This document shows, piece by piece, positions 1-6,210 of a stretch of DNA of 6,773 bases. The DNA is from Frankiaceae bacterium (lineage in GTDB: Bacteria > Actinomycetota > Actinomycetes > JAVEEB01): the NCBI GenBank assembly GCA_030840665.1, contig JAVEEB010000489.1:1-6773 (forward strand), read 5' to 3'. The translations under genes were made by a program, and so were the position numbers. Position 1 is the first letter of the stretch. Each line of letters starts with the position of its first letter. The notes under the pieces were generated by a model. That model did no database searches, was not told the DNA's origin, and saw nothing but the letters and a program-made list of their open reading frames with translations.

Positions 1-451
1 TGCTGCCGAGCGGGCCGGCGCTGCCGAAGCCCACGAGGAGCGCGATACCGACGAAGCCGATCCCGACGCTGACCAGGGTCGCGCGGGCGGGGCGGTCACC
101 GGCGATGAGCCGGATGACGACGACGACGAGCGGGACGCCCGCAACCATCAGTGCCGCCACGGACGAGGCCACGTGCCGCTGCGCGATGACCACCAGGCCG
201 TTGCCCCCCAGCAGCAACAGCCCGCCGACGATGGCGCAGGACATGAGTTGGCGCCGCGAGACCCGGAGCACACCAGGGCCGCGAACTGCCGCGACGCCAC
301 CGGCGAGGATCACCCCCGCGACGATGAACCGAACGCCTGAGCTGAGCAACGGCGGAGCGGATTCGACCATCACGCGGATCGCGAGGTAGGTCGATCCCCA
401 TACGAGGTACACCGTCACGAGCGCGGCCCAGAGGCGGACGCGCTGACTCAT
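1..451 (-). CDS. EamA/DMT-superfamily transporter, 5' part only (cut by window edge)
   Basis: This is an integral membrane protein of the drug/metabolite transporter (EamA, RhaT/YedA-like) superfamily, probably an exporter of small metabolites; the substrate cannot be told. Reading the minus strand from ATG at 451 gives 150 uninterrupted residues to the window edge. The N-terminus holds the family hallmark YLVWGSTYLAIR (residues 15-26), followed by a PPLLSSGVRFIVAG stretch (33-46). Five hydrophobic segments are visible, at about 8-26, 36-54, 70-90, 95-114 and 124-142. This matches the first of the two EamA repeats of a roughly 300-residue, ten-helix protein, so about half is missing beyond the left edge. 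A GGAG ribosome binding site lies 5 nt upstream of the ATG (457-460 on the complement). The gene is transcribed divergently from the gene at 670. The family call is strong; substrate and role are unknown. Confidence 0.9.
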   Translation of the reverse strand, partial: MSQRVRLWAALVTVYLVWGSTYLAIRVMVESAPPLLSSGVRFIVAGVILAGGVAAVRGPGVLRVSRRQLMSCAIVGGLLLLGGNGLVVIAQRHVASSVAALMVAGVPLVVVVIRLIAGDRPARATLVSVGIGFVGIALLVGFGSAGPLGS

Positions 452-534
452 GCGGGCTCCGTTCGCGTGGCGGATCTGACCCACCCAGCGTACGGGCACG
501 CCGAGCAGCCGCTTCCCTCGAGTCGGCCGACCGG

Positions 535-555
535 AGGGGGAGGATTGAACCCCCT
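535..555. repeat. GC hairpin in the divergent intergenic region
   Basis: AGGGGG (535-540) and CCCCCT (550-555) form a perfect 6-bp stem around a 9-nt loop. On the minus strand the loop reads TTCAATCCT, so the segment resembles a tRNA T-arm, but no cloverleaf can be built around it. No T-run follows on either side, so it is a poor intrinsic terminator. If the minus-strand transporter is transcribed from further upstream, the hairpin would lie in its leader about 85-105 nt before the start codon. Its function is unknown. Confidence 0.35.
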
Positions 556-595
556 GGAGTCTCTAAGGTTCACCCGTTTGCGCGCCGAAGGAGTG

Positions 596-624
596 TTTAC
601 CGGGAGTAATCGGGCGAATACATT
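596..624 (+). promoter_or_regulatory. Candidate sigma-70-type promoter for the gene at 670
   Basis: TTTACC (596-601) and TACATT (619-624) are separated by exactly 17 nt and each matches the -35/-10 consensus at 4 of 6 positions. They lie in the most AT-rich stretch of the intergenic region. Transcription would begin near 631, about 40 nt before the GTG start at 670. This is inferred from motif and spacing only. Confidence 0.35.
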
Positions 625-669
625 CAGTGCCGAGGTCCCGGGGGGATCACGATTAGTGAGGAGGACCGC

Positions 670-1419
670 GTGCCGTCACATCGTGCGCGTCGCGTGCCCT
701 CCGTCGCGTTGCGAACGGCCGTCGGCACTCTGCTGCTGACCGGTGTCGCGAGCGCCGCCACGGTCCTCGTGCTGTCCCAAGCCGCGTCCACTTTCACTGG
801 CACCTGGTCGGGCCGCGCCGACGGCACGATCGCGGCCGCCGAGTTGCCGCCGATCACCGTGCGCATCGATCCCGCGCGCCCGTCACTCACAGCGTCGCCG
901 ACGCCTCCTGCGCAGACGCCGACGGTCGAGCCGACACAGACCCCCACCGCCACTCCCCCGCCCACCCCACCGCCGCCGGTCGACCCCCGACCGAGCGGAC
1001 ATCCCACGCCGACGGTCACCCCGACGACCCCTGGCACGGGCAACACCGGCTCGGGCAACCCGACGACCGGTCCCGGCCGGACACCCCTGGTCTCGGTGGG
1101 TGAGGCCGGCCAAGGTGGCGGAAAGACCTTGGAGAAGGCCTCCAAGACCACCGGCGGCACGGCCGTCAGTTTCGCTCTGGGCGAGGTCGCCCACATCTCG
1201 CTGTGCACGGGCAAGGGAGTGAGCAAGCACTGCTCGATGGGGTACGACGGGGCGTCACCGACGAGCCCGTCGCTCGCCCCCGTGGCTCCCGTTGCGGTTC
1301 CCGCTCCTGTTCCGACCCCCACGCCGACGCCGACGCCGACGCATGAGCCGACCAAGTCCCCGACCCCTGCTCCGTCTCCCTCGTCAGACCGGCCGTGCCC
1401 GACCGATTCGCCGGACTGA
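670..1419 (+). CDS. Pro/Thr-rich membrane-anchored or exported protein of unknown function
   Basis: I do not recognise this 249-residue protein. The start is GTG at 670, supported by a strong GAGGAGGA ribosome binding site at 658-665. A basic N-terminus (residues 4-15) precedes one hydrophobic segment (about 16-37), so it is either an uncleaved signal anchor or a signal peptide. A short polar segment (38-72) leads into a Pro/Thr/Ser-rich linker (73-139). Next comes a more complex block (140-195) containing a Gly-rich stretch, a Lys-containing segment (GKTLEKASKTTGG, 151-163) and Cys179 and Cys188, which could form a disulfide outside the cell. The C-terminus (196-249) is again Pro-rich with a PT dipeptide run and a third Cys at 243. 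The layout resembles wall-spanning linker proteins of Gram-positive bacteria. A 267-codon reading frame on the opposite strand (624-1427) is its GC-rich mirror and lacks comparable start signals. Possible roles include cell-surface structure or glycosylation target; none is demonstrated. Confidence 0.75.
   Translation: MPSHRARRVPSVALRTAVGTLLLTGVASAATVLVLSQAASTFTGTWSGRADGTIAAAELPPITVRIDPARPSLTASPTPPAQTPTVEPTQTPTATPPPTPPPPVDPRPSGHPTPTVTPTTPGTGNTGSGNPTTGPGRTPLVSVGEAGQGGGKTLEKASKTTGGTAVSFALGEVAHISLCTGKGVSKHCSMGYDGASPTSPSLAPVAPVAVPAPVPTPTPTPTPTHEPTKSPTPAPSPSSDRPCPTDSPD
1321..1342 (+). repeat. ACGCCG hexanucleotide tandem repeat inside the Pro/Thr-rich gene
   Basis: About 3.7 perfect copies of ACGCCG lie in frame and encode the alternating Thr-Pro run of the C-terminal tail (about residues 218-224). 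The unit is two codons long, so slippage would lengthen or shorten the tail without shifting the frame. Confidence 0.7.
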
Positions 1420-1455
1420 CACGCCAAGCGGCATGCACTCGTACGCCGGACGGCG

Positions 1456-2571
1456 GTGCGGCTGATCGCATCGGTTTGGCCTCTCTGCGACGATGAGTCG
1501 GTGGACGACCTCGTGCAGTTGCTGACCCCCGCGGGGCAGCGCGTCGAGCACCCCGACTACAGGCTCGCACTCGAGGCCGGGGAACTCCTCGGCCTCTACC
1601 GCGACATGGTCCTGGTGCGTCGTATGGACGTCGAGGCGACGGCCTTGCAGCGACAGGGCGAGCTGGGGCTCTGGGCGAGCTGCCTGGGGCAGGAGGCCGC
1701 GCAGGTCGGGTCAGCGCGCGCACAACGCCCGACGGACATGTGCTTCCCCTCGTACCGCGAACACGGCGTGGCCTGGGTGAAGGGCGTCGAACCGCTGCAG
1801 ATCCTCGGCCTGTTCCGCGGCGTCAACTACGGCGGCTGGGATCCCCGCGAGCGCTACATCCACGTGTACACGCTGGTGATCGGGTCGCAGGCTCTGCACG
1901 CGACCGGTTACGCGATGGGCGTGCAGCGGGACGACACCGACGATGCCGTGGTGGCGTACTTCGGCGACGGGGCCACCAGCCAGGGCGACCTCAACGAGGC
2001 CCTCGTGTGGGCGTCGGTGAACGCGGCCCCCGTGGTGTTCTTCTGCCAGAACAACCAGTGGGCGATCTCGGAGCCCGTCGAGCGCCAGTCGCGCGTTCCG
2101 ATCGCGCAGCGGGCGACCGGCTTCGGCATCCCCGCGGTGCGCGTCGACGGCAATGACGTTCTCGCCTGCCACGCCGTCATGAGCGCTGCGCTGGAGACGG
2201 CGCGCGACGGCGGCGGCCCGGTGTTCATCGAGGCGTTCACCTACCGGATGGGCGCCCATACGACGTCGGACGACCCGTCGCGCTACCGCATCGCGGACGA
2301 GTTGGAGTCGTGGCGCGCGAAGGACCCGATCGACCGCATGCGCAGCTACCTCGAAACGGAGGGAATCCTGACGGCCGACCAGCAGCTCGCCCTCGACGCG
2401 GACAGCGACGCGCTCGCCGCGGCTGTGCGGGCCGGTGTCCTCGAGATGCGCAACCCGGAGCCTCTCGACATGTTCGACAACGTGTACGCCGGGGCGCATC
2501 CGCTCGTCACCGCGGAGCGCGCGTCGTACGCCTCCTATCTCGCATCTTTCGTCGACGAGGCCCGCTCATGA
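1456..2571 (+). CDS. bkdA: 2-oxoacid dehydrogenase E1 component, alpha subunit (branched-chain/pyruvate type)
   Basis: This subunit forms, with the next gene's product, the thiamine-diphosphate-dependent E1 that decarboxylates a 2-oxoacid and reductively acylates the lipoyl group of E2. It is 371 residues from GTG 1456. The ThDP motif begins GDGATSQGD (residues 170-178) and ends in NN (199-200). The E1-alpha loop GAHTTSDDPSRYR (266-278), with the conserved His268, is intact. The segment ATALQRQGELGLW (61-73) and the overall sequence resemble Mycobacterium tuberculosis BkdA (Rv2497c), shown to act on branched-chain oxoacids, so a branched-chain substrate is favoured over pyruvate. The start is uncertain: neither GTG 1456 nor in-frame GTG 1501 has a good ribosome binding site. 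Similarity with family members begins at DLVQLLTP, just after 1501, and the first 15 codons have weaker third-position GC, so 1501 may be the true start. The end overlaps the E1-beta gene by 4 bp. Confidence 0.93.
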   Translation: MRLIASVWPLCDDESVDDLVQLLTPAGQRVEHPDYRLALEAGELLGLYRDMVLVRRMDVEATALQRQGELGLWASCLGQEAAQVGSARAQRPTDMCFPSYREHGVAWVKGVEPLQILGLFRGVNYGGWDPRERYIHVYTLVIGSQALHATGYAMGVQRDDTDDAVVAYFGDGATSQGDLNEALVWASVNAAPVVFFCQNNQWAISEPVERQSRVPIAQRATGFGIPAVRVDGNDVLACHAVMSAALETARDGGGPVFIEAFTYRMGAHTTSDDPSRYRIADELESWRAKDPIDRMRSYLETEGILTADQQLALDADSDALAAAVRAGVLEMRNPEPLDMFDNVYAGAHPLVTAERASYASYLASFVDEARS

Positions 2572-3539
2572 CGGTGACCATGGCGAAGGCCATCAACACC
2601 GGCTTGCGCCGGGCGATGGATCAGGACGGCTCGGTTCTCCTGATGGGACAGGACATCGGGGCCCTCGGTGGCGTCTTCCGCATCACCGACGGCCTCTGGA
2701 AAGACTTCGGTGACTCGCGGGTCGTCGACACCCCGCTCGGCGAGTCCGGCATCGTCGGGGCGGCCATCGGGCTGGCGATGCGCGGTTACCGGCCGGTGTG
2801 CGAAATCCAGTTCGACGGCTTCGTTTTTCCCGCCTTCGACCAGATCACGACGCAGCTGGCGAAGATGCGTTACCGCACCGCGGGTCGGGTGGCGCTGCCG
2901 GTCACGATCCGCATCCCGTACGGCGGCGGCATCGGCGCGGTCGAGCATCACAGCGAATCGCCCGAGGCGTACTTCGCGCACACGCCCGGGCTCCGCGTCG
3001 TCACCTTCGCCTCCTCCCAGGACGCGTACGACGTGACGAGGTCTGCGATCGCGTCCGACGACCCGGTCATCGTCCTGGAACCCAAGCGGCGCTACTGGGA
3101 CAAGTCCCCGCTCGAGACGGGTGACGCGGTGCTGCCCCTGCCGCTCGCCAGCATCGCCCATGCCGGCAGCGACGTGACGTTGGTCTGCTACGGCCCGACC
3201 GTGCGCACCTGCCTGTCGGTGGCGCAGGTCGCCGCCGATGAGGGTCGTTCCGTCGAGGTCGTCGACCTGCGGTCACTGTCGCCATGGGACGAGGACACGG
3301 TCCTCGATTCGGTACGCCGAACCGGCCGCTGCATCGTCGTGCACGAGGCCAGCGTCTCCGGCGGGCTGGGCGCGGAGATCGCCGCGAGGGTCAGCGAACG
3401 AGCCTTCTACATGCTCGAAGCCCCGGTCCTGCGGGTCGGCGGCTTCCACACGCCCTACCCGGTGTCCCGCATCGAGGACGAGTACCTGCCCGACCTCGAC
3501 CGCATTCTCGACGCGATCGACCGGTCGTTCGCGGTCTGA
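2568..3539 (+). CDS. bkdB: 2-oxoacid dehydrogenase E1 component, beta subunit
   Basis: This is the beta subunit of the same E1 heterotetramer; it carries residues that bind and activate the ThDP cofactor. It is 323 residues, the usual length. The start is ATG 2568, overlapping the E1-alpha stop as ATGA, with a GAGG at 2557-2560 seven nt upstream; this arrangement implies translational coupling and equal production. The same frame is open upstream to 2310, but that part overlaps the E1-alpha gene and is not coding. Visible signatures are GQDIGALGGVFRIT (27-40), TPLGESGIVG (55-64) with Glu59 as the expected ThDP-activating glutamate, QFDGFVFPAFDQI (81-93), and EHHSESPEAYF (126-136) with the conserved active-site His. 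The C-terminal transketolase-like domain (about 190-320) contains VVDLRSLSPWDEDT (231-244). All expected motifs are intact. Substrate preference is inferred from the cluster as a whole. Confidence 0.94.
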   Translation: MTVTMAKAINTGLRRAMDQDGSVLLMGQDIGALGGVFRITDGLWKDFGDSRVVDTPLGESGIVGAAIGLAMRGYRPVCEIQFDGFVFPAFDQITTQLAKMRYRTAGRVALPVTIRIPYGGGIGAVEHHSESPEAYFAHTPGLRVVTFASSQDAYDVTRSAIASDDPVIVLEPKRRYWDKSPLETGDAVLPLPLASIAHAGSDVTLVCYGPTVRTCLSVAQVAADEGRSVEVVDLRSLSPWDEDTVLDSVRRTGRCIVVHEASVSGGLGAEIAARVSERAFYMLEAPVLRVGGFHTPYPVSRIEDEYLPDLDRILDAIDRSFAV

Positions 3540-3567
3540 CGTCGCGCGATAATCCCTTGGGCGCCAC

Positions 3568-3583
3568 GCGACAATGTTGCCGC
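3568..3583. promoter_or_regulatory. Imperfect dyad between E1-beta and E2 genes (possible operator)
   Basis: GCGACAA (3568-3574) and TTGCCGC (3577-3583) are inverted repeats matching at 6 of 7 positions around a TG centre. The dyad is inside the 111-bp gap that separates E2 from the otherwise tightly packed E1 genes, about 68 nt before the E2 start. No convincing -35/-10 pair accompanies it. It could be a regulator site giving E2 independent control; this rests on symmetry and position only. Confidence 0.3.
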
Positions 3584-3638
3584 AGGGCTATGGTGCGAAG
3601 GCGCCCGATGCCTAGGCGCGGCACATCGCCGTTGACGT

Positions 3639-3646
3639 GAGGAGGG
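3639..3646 (+). promoter_or_regulatory. Ribosome binding site that decides the TTG start of E2
   Basis: GAGGAGGG lies 4 nt before TTG 3651 and 13 nt before the in-frame ATG 3660. The spacing favours TTG, and equals the 4-nt gap seen for the GTG gene at 670. Confidence 0.7.
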
Positions 3647-3650
3647 CCCG

Positions 3651-5060
3651 TTGACTCGCATGCAATTCCGGTTGCCCGACCTCGGCGAGGGCCTCACCGA
3701 GGGCGAAATCGTGGCCTGGCTGGTCGCGCCCGGTGACATCGTCACGCTCAACCAGCCCATCGTCGAGGTGGAGACCGCGAAGGCCGTCGTGGAAGTGCCG
3801 TCGCCGTACGCGGGGGTCGTGCTGGCCCTCCACGCCGACGCCGGTCAGACGGTCGACGTCGGCGCCCCGATCCTGACGGTCGACACCGGCGGCGAGTCGA
3901 CGGACGGCGCCGGTGACGCGCCGGCCGACGGTGCTGCGGCGCAGCGGGAAGCCGTGCTCGTGGGCTATGGCGTGCGGACGAGTGCCGCCCGCCGGCGGCC
4001 GCGTCGCGCCGAGATCCTCGCCCCCGGACATATCTCCAACGGCCGGCCGGTGTCGGGTCAGGCCGCCACGGATTACGCCGTGCCGACGCAACTCGGCGCA
4101 GGCAGTGCCGCCGGGGCAGACGCTGCCGGCAGCGCGGTCGGCGCGGTGTCGCGGACCGCCGGCGACGAGCGGGCCCTCGCGAAGCCACCCGTGCGCAAGC
4201 TCGCGCGATCCCTCGGGGTCGACCTCGCGACCGTTGCGGGCACCGGCCCCGGTGGCCTCATTACGCGGGAGGACGTGGAGCGGGCAGCCCGCCCGGTGCC
4301 GACTGTCGGCCGCAACGTGCCGTTCCCGGCCAGCCCGCTGCCCCCGTCGTACGACACGTCACGTGAACGCCGTATCCCCATCAAGGGCGTCCGCAAGTTG
4401 ACCGCCGACGCCGTGGTGCGCAGCGCTTACAGCGCGCCGCACGTGACGGAGTTCATCACGGTGGACGTCACGCCGCTGATGGCCCTCGTGAAGGAGCTGC
4501 GCGCCGACGACGCGTTCGAGGGCGTGAAGGTGACCCCGCTCATGCTCTTTTCGTGGGTGCTCATCGAGGCGATCCGCCGCAACCCGTTCGTCAACGCGAC
4601 CTGGGACGAGCTGGCGCAGGAGATCGTGCTCAAGGAGTACGTCAACCTCGGCATCGCCGCGGCCACCCCCCGCGGGCTGCTGGTGCCGAACGTGAAAGAC
4701 GCGCAGGACCTGTCGCTGCGTGAGCTCTGCCAGGGGATTGCCGCGCTCGCGGAGACCGCAAAGGCCGGCAAGACGCCGCCCGCCGACCTGCACCACGGCA
4801 CCATCACCATCACCAACGTGGGGGTGTTCGGGGTCGACACCGGCACCCCGATCATCAACCCGGGCGAGGCGATGATCCTGGCGCTCGGGGTCATCCGTCC
4901 GCAGCCGTGGGTGTTCGAGGGGGAGATCGCGATCCGCCAGGTGACGACCGTCGCGGTGTCGTTCGACCACCGGATGATGGACGGCGCCGAGGGCTCGAAG
5001 GTGCTGGCCGACCTGGCGCACATGCTCTCCAGCGCCGACGCGTTCCCGGCCTGGCGCTGA
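3651..5060 (+). CDS. bkdC: Dihydrolipoamide acyltransferase (E2) of the 2-oxoacid dehydrogenase complex
   Basis: E2 is the core of the complex: its swinging lipoyl arm takes the acyl group from E1 and the catalytic domain passes it to CoA. The protein has 469 residues from TTG 3651. A single lipoyl domain spans about 5-78, with the lipoylated lysine expected at Lys44 in VEVETAKAVVEVPSP (38-52). A long Ala/Gly/Arg-containing linker follows, including GYGVRTSAARRRPRR (105-119), a stretch I recall as common in actinobacterial E2 proteins. The peripheral subunit-binding domain is at about 178-213 (VRKLARSLGVDLATVAGTGP, 181-200), which would dock E1 or E3. The acyltransferase domain runs from about 240 to the end, with the catalytic motif DHRMMDG (439-445; His440, Asp444) intact. 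There is no E3 gene next door. Substrate preference cannot be read directly; similarity of the cluster to mycobacterial BkdABC favours branched-chain acyl groups, with acetyl as the alternative. Confidence 0.93.
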   Translation: MTRMQFRLPDLGEGLTEGEIVAWLVAPGDIVTLNQPIVEVETAKAVVEVPSPYAGVVLALHADAGQTVDVGAPILTVDTGGESTDGAGDAPADGAAAQREAVLVGYGVRTSAARRRPRRAEILAPGHISNGRPVSGQAATDYAVPTQLGAGSAAGADAAGSAVGAVSRTAGDERALAKPPVRKLARSLGVDLATVAGTGPGGLITREDVERAARPVPTVGRNVPFPASPLPPSYDTSRERRIPIKGVRKLTADAVVRSAYSAPHVTEFITVDVTPLMALVKELRADDAFEGVKVTPLMLFSWVLIEAIRRNPFVNATWDELAQEIVLKEYVNLGIAAATPRGLLVPNVKDAQDLSLRELCQGIAALAETAKAGKTPPADLHHGTITITNVGVFGVDTGTPIINPGEAMILALGVIRPQPWVFEGEIAIRQVTTVAVSFDHRMMDGAEGSKVLADLAHMLSSADAFPAWR

Positions 5061-5074
5061 CGCACGAGGTGCAC

Positions 5075-5084
5075 GTCGTACGAC
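5075..5084. promoter_or_regulatory. Perfect 10-bp palindrome GTCGTACGAC, possible operator
   Basis: The palindrome lies 15 nt after the E2 stop and directly abuts the DosR-like box that starts at 5085. The same 11-mer, GTCGTACGACA, also occurs inside the E2 gene at 4346-4356. It may be half of a composite operator or chance in GC-rich DNA. Confidence 0.3.
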
Positions 5085-5104
5085 AAGGGGACTTTCGGCC
5101 CGCG
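5085..5104 (+). promoter_or_regulatory. DosR/DevR-box-like sequence upstream of the DoxX-like gene
   Basis: AAGGGGACTTTCGGCCCGCG contains a core that matches the published mycobacterial DosR (DevR) palindrome, TTSGGGACTWWAGTCCCSAA, at 14 of the central 16 positions; the two mismatches are in the right half (C for A, G for T). It is intergenic, centred about 42 nt before the predicted transcription start, the position expected for an activator overlapping the -35 region. DosR family regulators activate genes under hypoxia, nitric oxide or redox stress. The motif match is seen directly; regulation by a DosR homologue is inferred. Confidence 0.55.
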
Positions 5105-5124
5105 CGGTCGGCGGCCTGACCCGG

Positions 5125-5130
5125 TGTACT
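5125..5130 (+). promoter_or_regulatory. Candidate -10 element of the DosR-like promoter
   Basis: TGTACT matches TATAAT at 4 of 6 positions. It lies 20 nt after the end of the DosR-like box and would place the transcription start near 5137, giving a 20-nt leader that still contains the GAAGGG ribosome binding site (5144-5149). No good -35 hexamer is seen, as is usual for an activator-dependent promoter. Confidence 0.35.
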
Positions 5131-5156
5131 GGAGGCAACCGACGAAGGGCTCCGTC

Positions 5157-6203
5157 ATGCCGTCCGCCCGCACCGTCCGATCCGCGACCGCCGTCCTTGG
5201 CGGTGCCGCCGTCCTGGCGCTGGCGCCCGCCGCCCCGGCGTCCGCCCACGAGAAGTACTTCCTCCGTGACGGCTACGCGACCGACTGGAGCTTCTTCTTC
5301 TCACCGATCACGTTGACCCTCGTCCTCCTTGTCGTCATCGCGGCGGCGGCCTGGCGCGTCGTCGGCCGCCGCGTGGGTCACGTCGAGCTCAAGCCGCTGG
5401 CGCGACTCGCGGGCCTGGCGCCGTACATCCCCCGCTTGCTCGCGATCCACCTCGGCGTTTCCCTCCTCGCGTTGGCGGTCCTCGGGCAATTCCTCGCACC
5501 GAGCATCGAGCTGCACCACCTCCCCGCCTCGACGGTGCTCGGCGTGCTGGAGGGCGCGTTGGGGGTCTGGTTCATCTCCGGCATCAACATCAGGCCGGCG
5601 ACGGTCGTCCTCGCGCTGGTCGGGCCGGTGTCGCTCTTCGCCATCGGGCCCGTCGGGCTTCTCGAGTCGATGAACATCGTGGGCGTCGCGGCGTTCCTGT
5701 TCCTCGTGCCACCCAGTGCGACCGGGCGCTACGGGGCCGTGACCCCCAGCCGCGACGAGCTGCGCCGCGCTCTCCTTGCGTTGCGGGTCCTCGTCGGGGG
5801 TGCGCTCATCGTGCTGGCCTTCTCCGAAAAACTGGCGAACCCCGGGCTGGCGCGGGCGATCATCGCCCAGCATTCGCAGCTGAACGTCCTCGGCCTGTTC
5901 GGTATCCACAACGTCGACCTGTTCATCCGGATCGCGGGGGCCACGGAGATCCTGTTCGGCCTGCTCGTCATCTCCGGCGCCATGCCGCAGGTCGCGGTCC
6001 TCGTCGCCGCCATCCCGTTCAACCTGACGTTGCTGCTGTTCGGGACGACGGAACTCATCGGGCACCTGCCGGTGTACGGCGTTTTCCTAGCCCTTCTCGT
6101 GTACGGCTCCGCGGCCCGGACCGCCCCCGACGTGTCCTACCTGCCGAAGCCACGCGCCAAGACAACCCGCGTGGCCGATGCGGCCTCGCCATCCGTGCTG
6201 TAA
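5157..6203 (+). CDS. Polytopic membrane protein with signal peptide, DoxX-like
   Basis: The exact function of this 348-residue membrane protein is unknown. ATG 5157 is chosen because GAAGGG (5144-5149) lies 7 nt upstream and the N-terminus then forms a clean signal peptide: basic residues at 5-8, a hydrophobic core at 11-24, and cleavage expected after ASA (28-30). The frame is open back to GTG 5124, but that start has no ribosome binding site. The mature protein would begin HEKYFLRDGYATDWSFFF. Eight or nine hydrophobic segments follow, at about 50-68, 92-113, 126-142, 147-164, 171-186, 206-223, 254-274, 276-297 and 302-318. The C-terminal half, with FSEKLANP (222-229), RIAGATEILFGLLVISG (258-274) and a GHLPVYG loop (302-308), resembles DoxX-family membrane proteins. 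Conserved-looking His, Glu and Asp residues near membrane boundaries could bind a metal or cofactor, but this is speculative. It is followed after 7 nt by the NfeD gene, so the two are probably co-transcribed. Confidence 0.75.
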   Translation: MPSARTVRSATAVLGGAAVLALAPAAPASAHEKYFLRDGYATDWSFFFSPITLTLVLLVVIAAAAWRVVGRRVGHVELKPLARLAGLAPYIPRLLAIHLGVSLLALAVLGQFLAPSIELHHLPASTVLGVLEGALGVWFISGINIRPATVVLALVGPVSLFAIGPVGLLESMNIVGVAAFLFLVPPSATGRYGAVTPSRDELRRALLALRVLVGGALIVLAFSEKLANPGLARAIIAQHSQLNVLGLFGIHNVDLFIRIAGATEILFGLLVISGAMPQVAVLVAAIPFNLTLLLFGTTELIGHLPVYGVFLALLVYGSAARTAPDVSYLPKPRAKTTRVADAASPSVL

Positions 6204-6210
6204 TCGCAAG

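Noticed and set aside
530..600. Complete tRNA gene on the minus strand
   Set aside because: Only a T-arm-like hairpin fits; no matching 5' acceptor strand, anticodon arm or D-arm could be found.
467..739. Plus-strand 90-codon frame in the divergent intergenic region
   Set aside because: Poor start context, no recognisable product, and it overlaps the better supported gene at 670 in another frame.
624..1427. Long minus-strand reading frame (267 codons) rich in Gly-Val dipeptides
   Set aside because: It mirrors the Pro/Thr-rich plus-strand gene; the plus strand has a strong ribosome binding site, a membrane segment and proper codon bias, while the minus frame has no start signals and a low-complexity product.
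1420..1455. Rho-independent terminator after the Pro/Thr-rich gene
   Set aside because: Only short GC palindromes such as GCATGC, with no adequate stem followed by a T-run.
1711..2499. Minus-strand 262-codon frame opposite E1-alpha
   Set aside because: Antisense shadow of a well-supported E1-alpha gene; His/Arg/Val-rich with no recognisable domain.
2310..2567. N-terminal extension of the E1-beta frame
   Set aside because: It lies inside the E1-alpha coding region in another frame, its product is Arg/Pro-rich shadow sequence, and E1-beta homology starts at ATG 2568.
3600..3619. GGCGC/GCGCC hairpin before E2 as a terminator
   Set aside because: The 5-bp stem has a 9-10 nt loop and no T-run, and repeated GGCGCC words are common in this GC-rich DNA.
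4359..5249. Minus-strand 296-codon frame opposite E2 and the intergenic region
   Set aside because: Antisense shadow in high-GC DNA; it crosses the promoter region and two well-supported genes.
5301..6065. Minus-strand 254-codon frame opposite the DoxX-like gene
   Set aside because: Product is a charged Asp/Glu/Arg/Gln-rich low-complexity sequence, as expected from the reverse of a hydrophobic membrane-protein gene.
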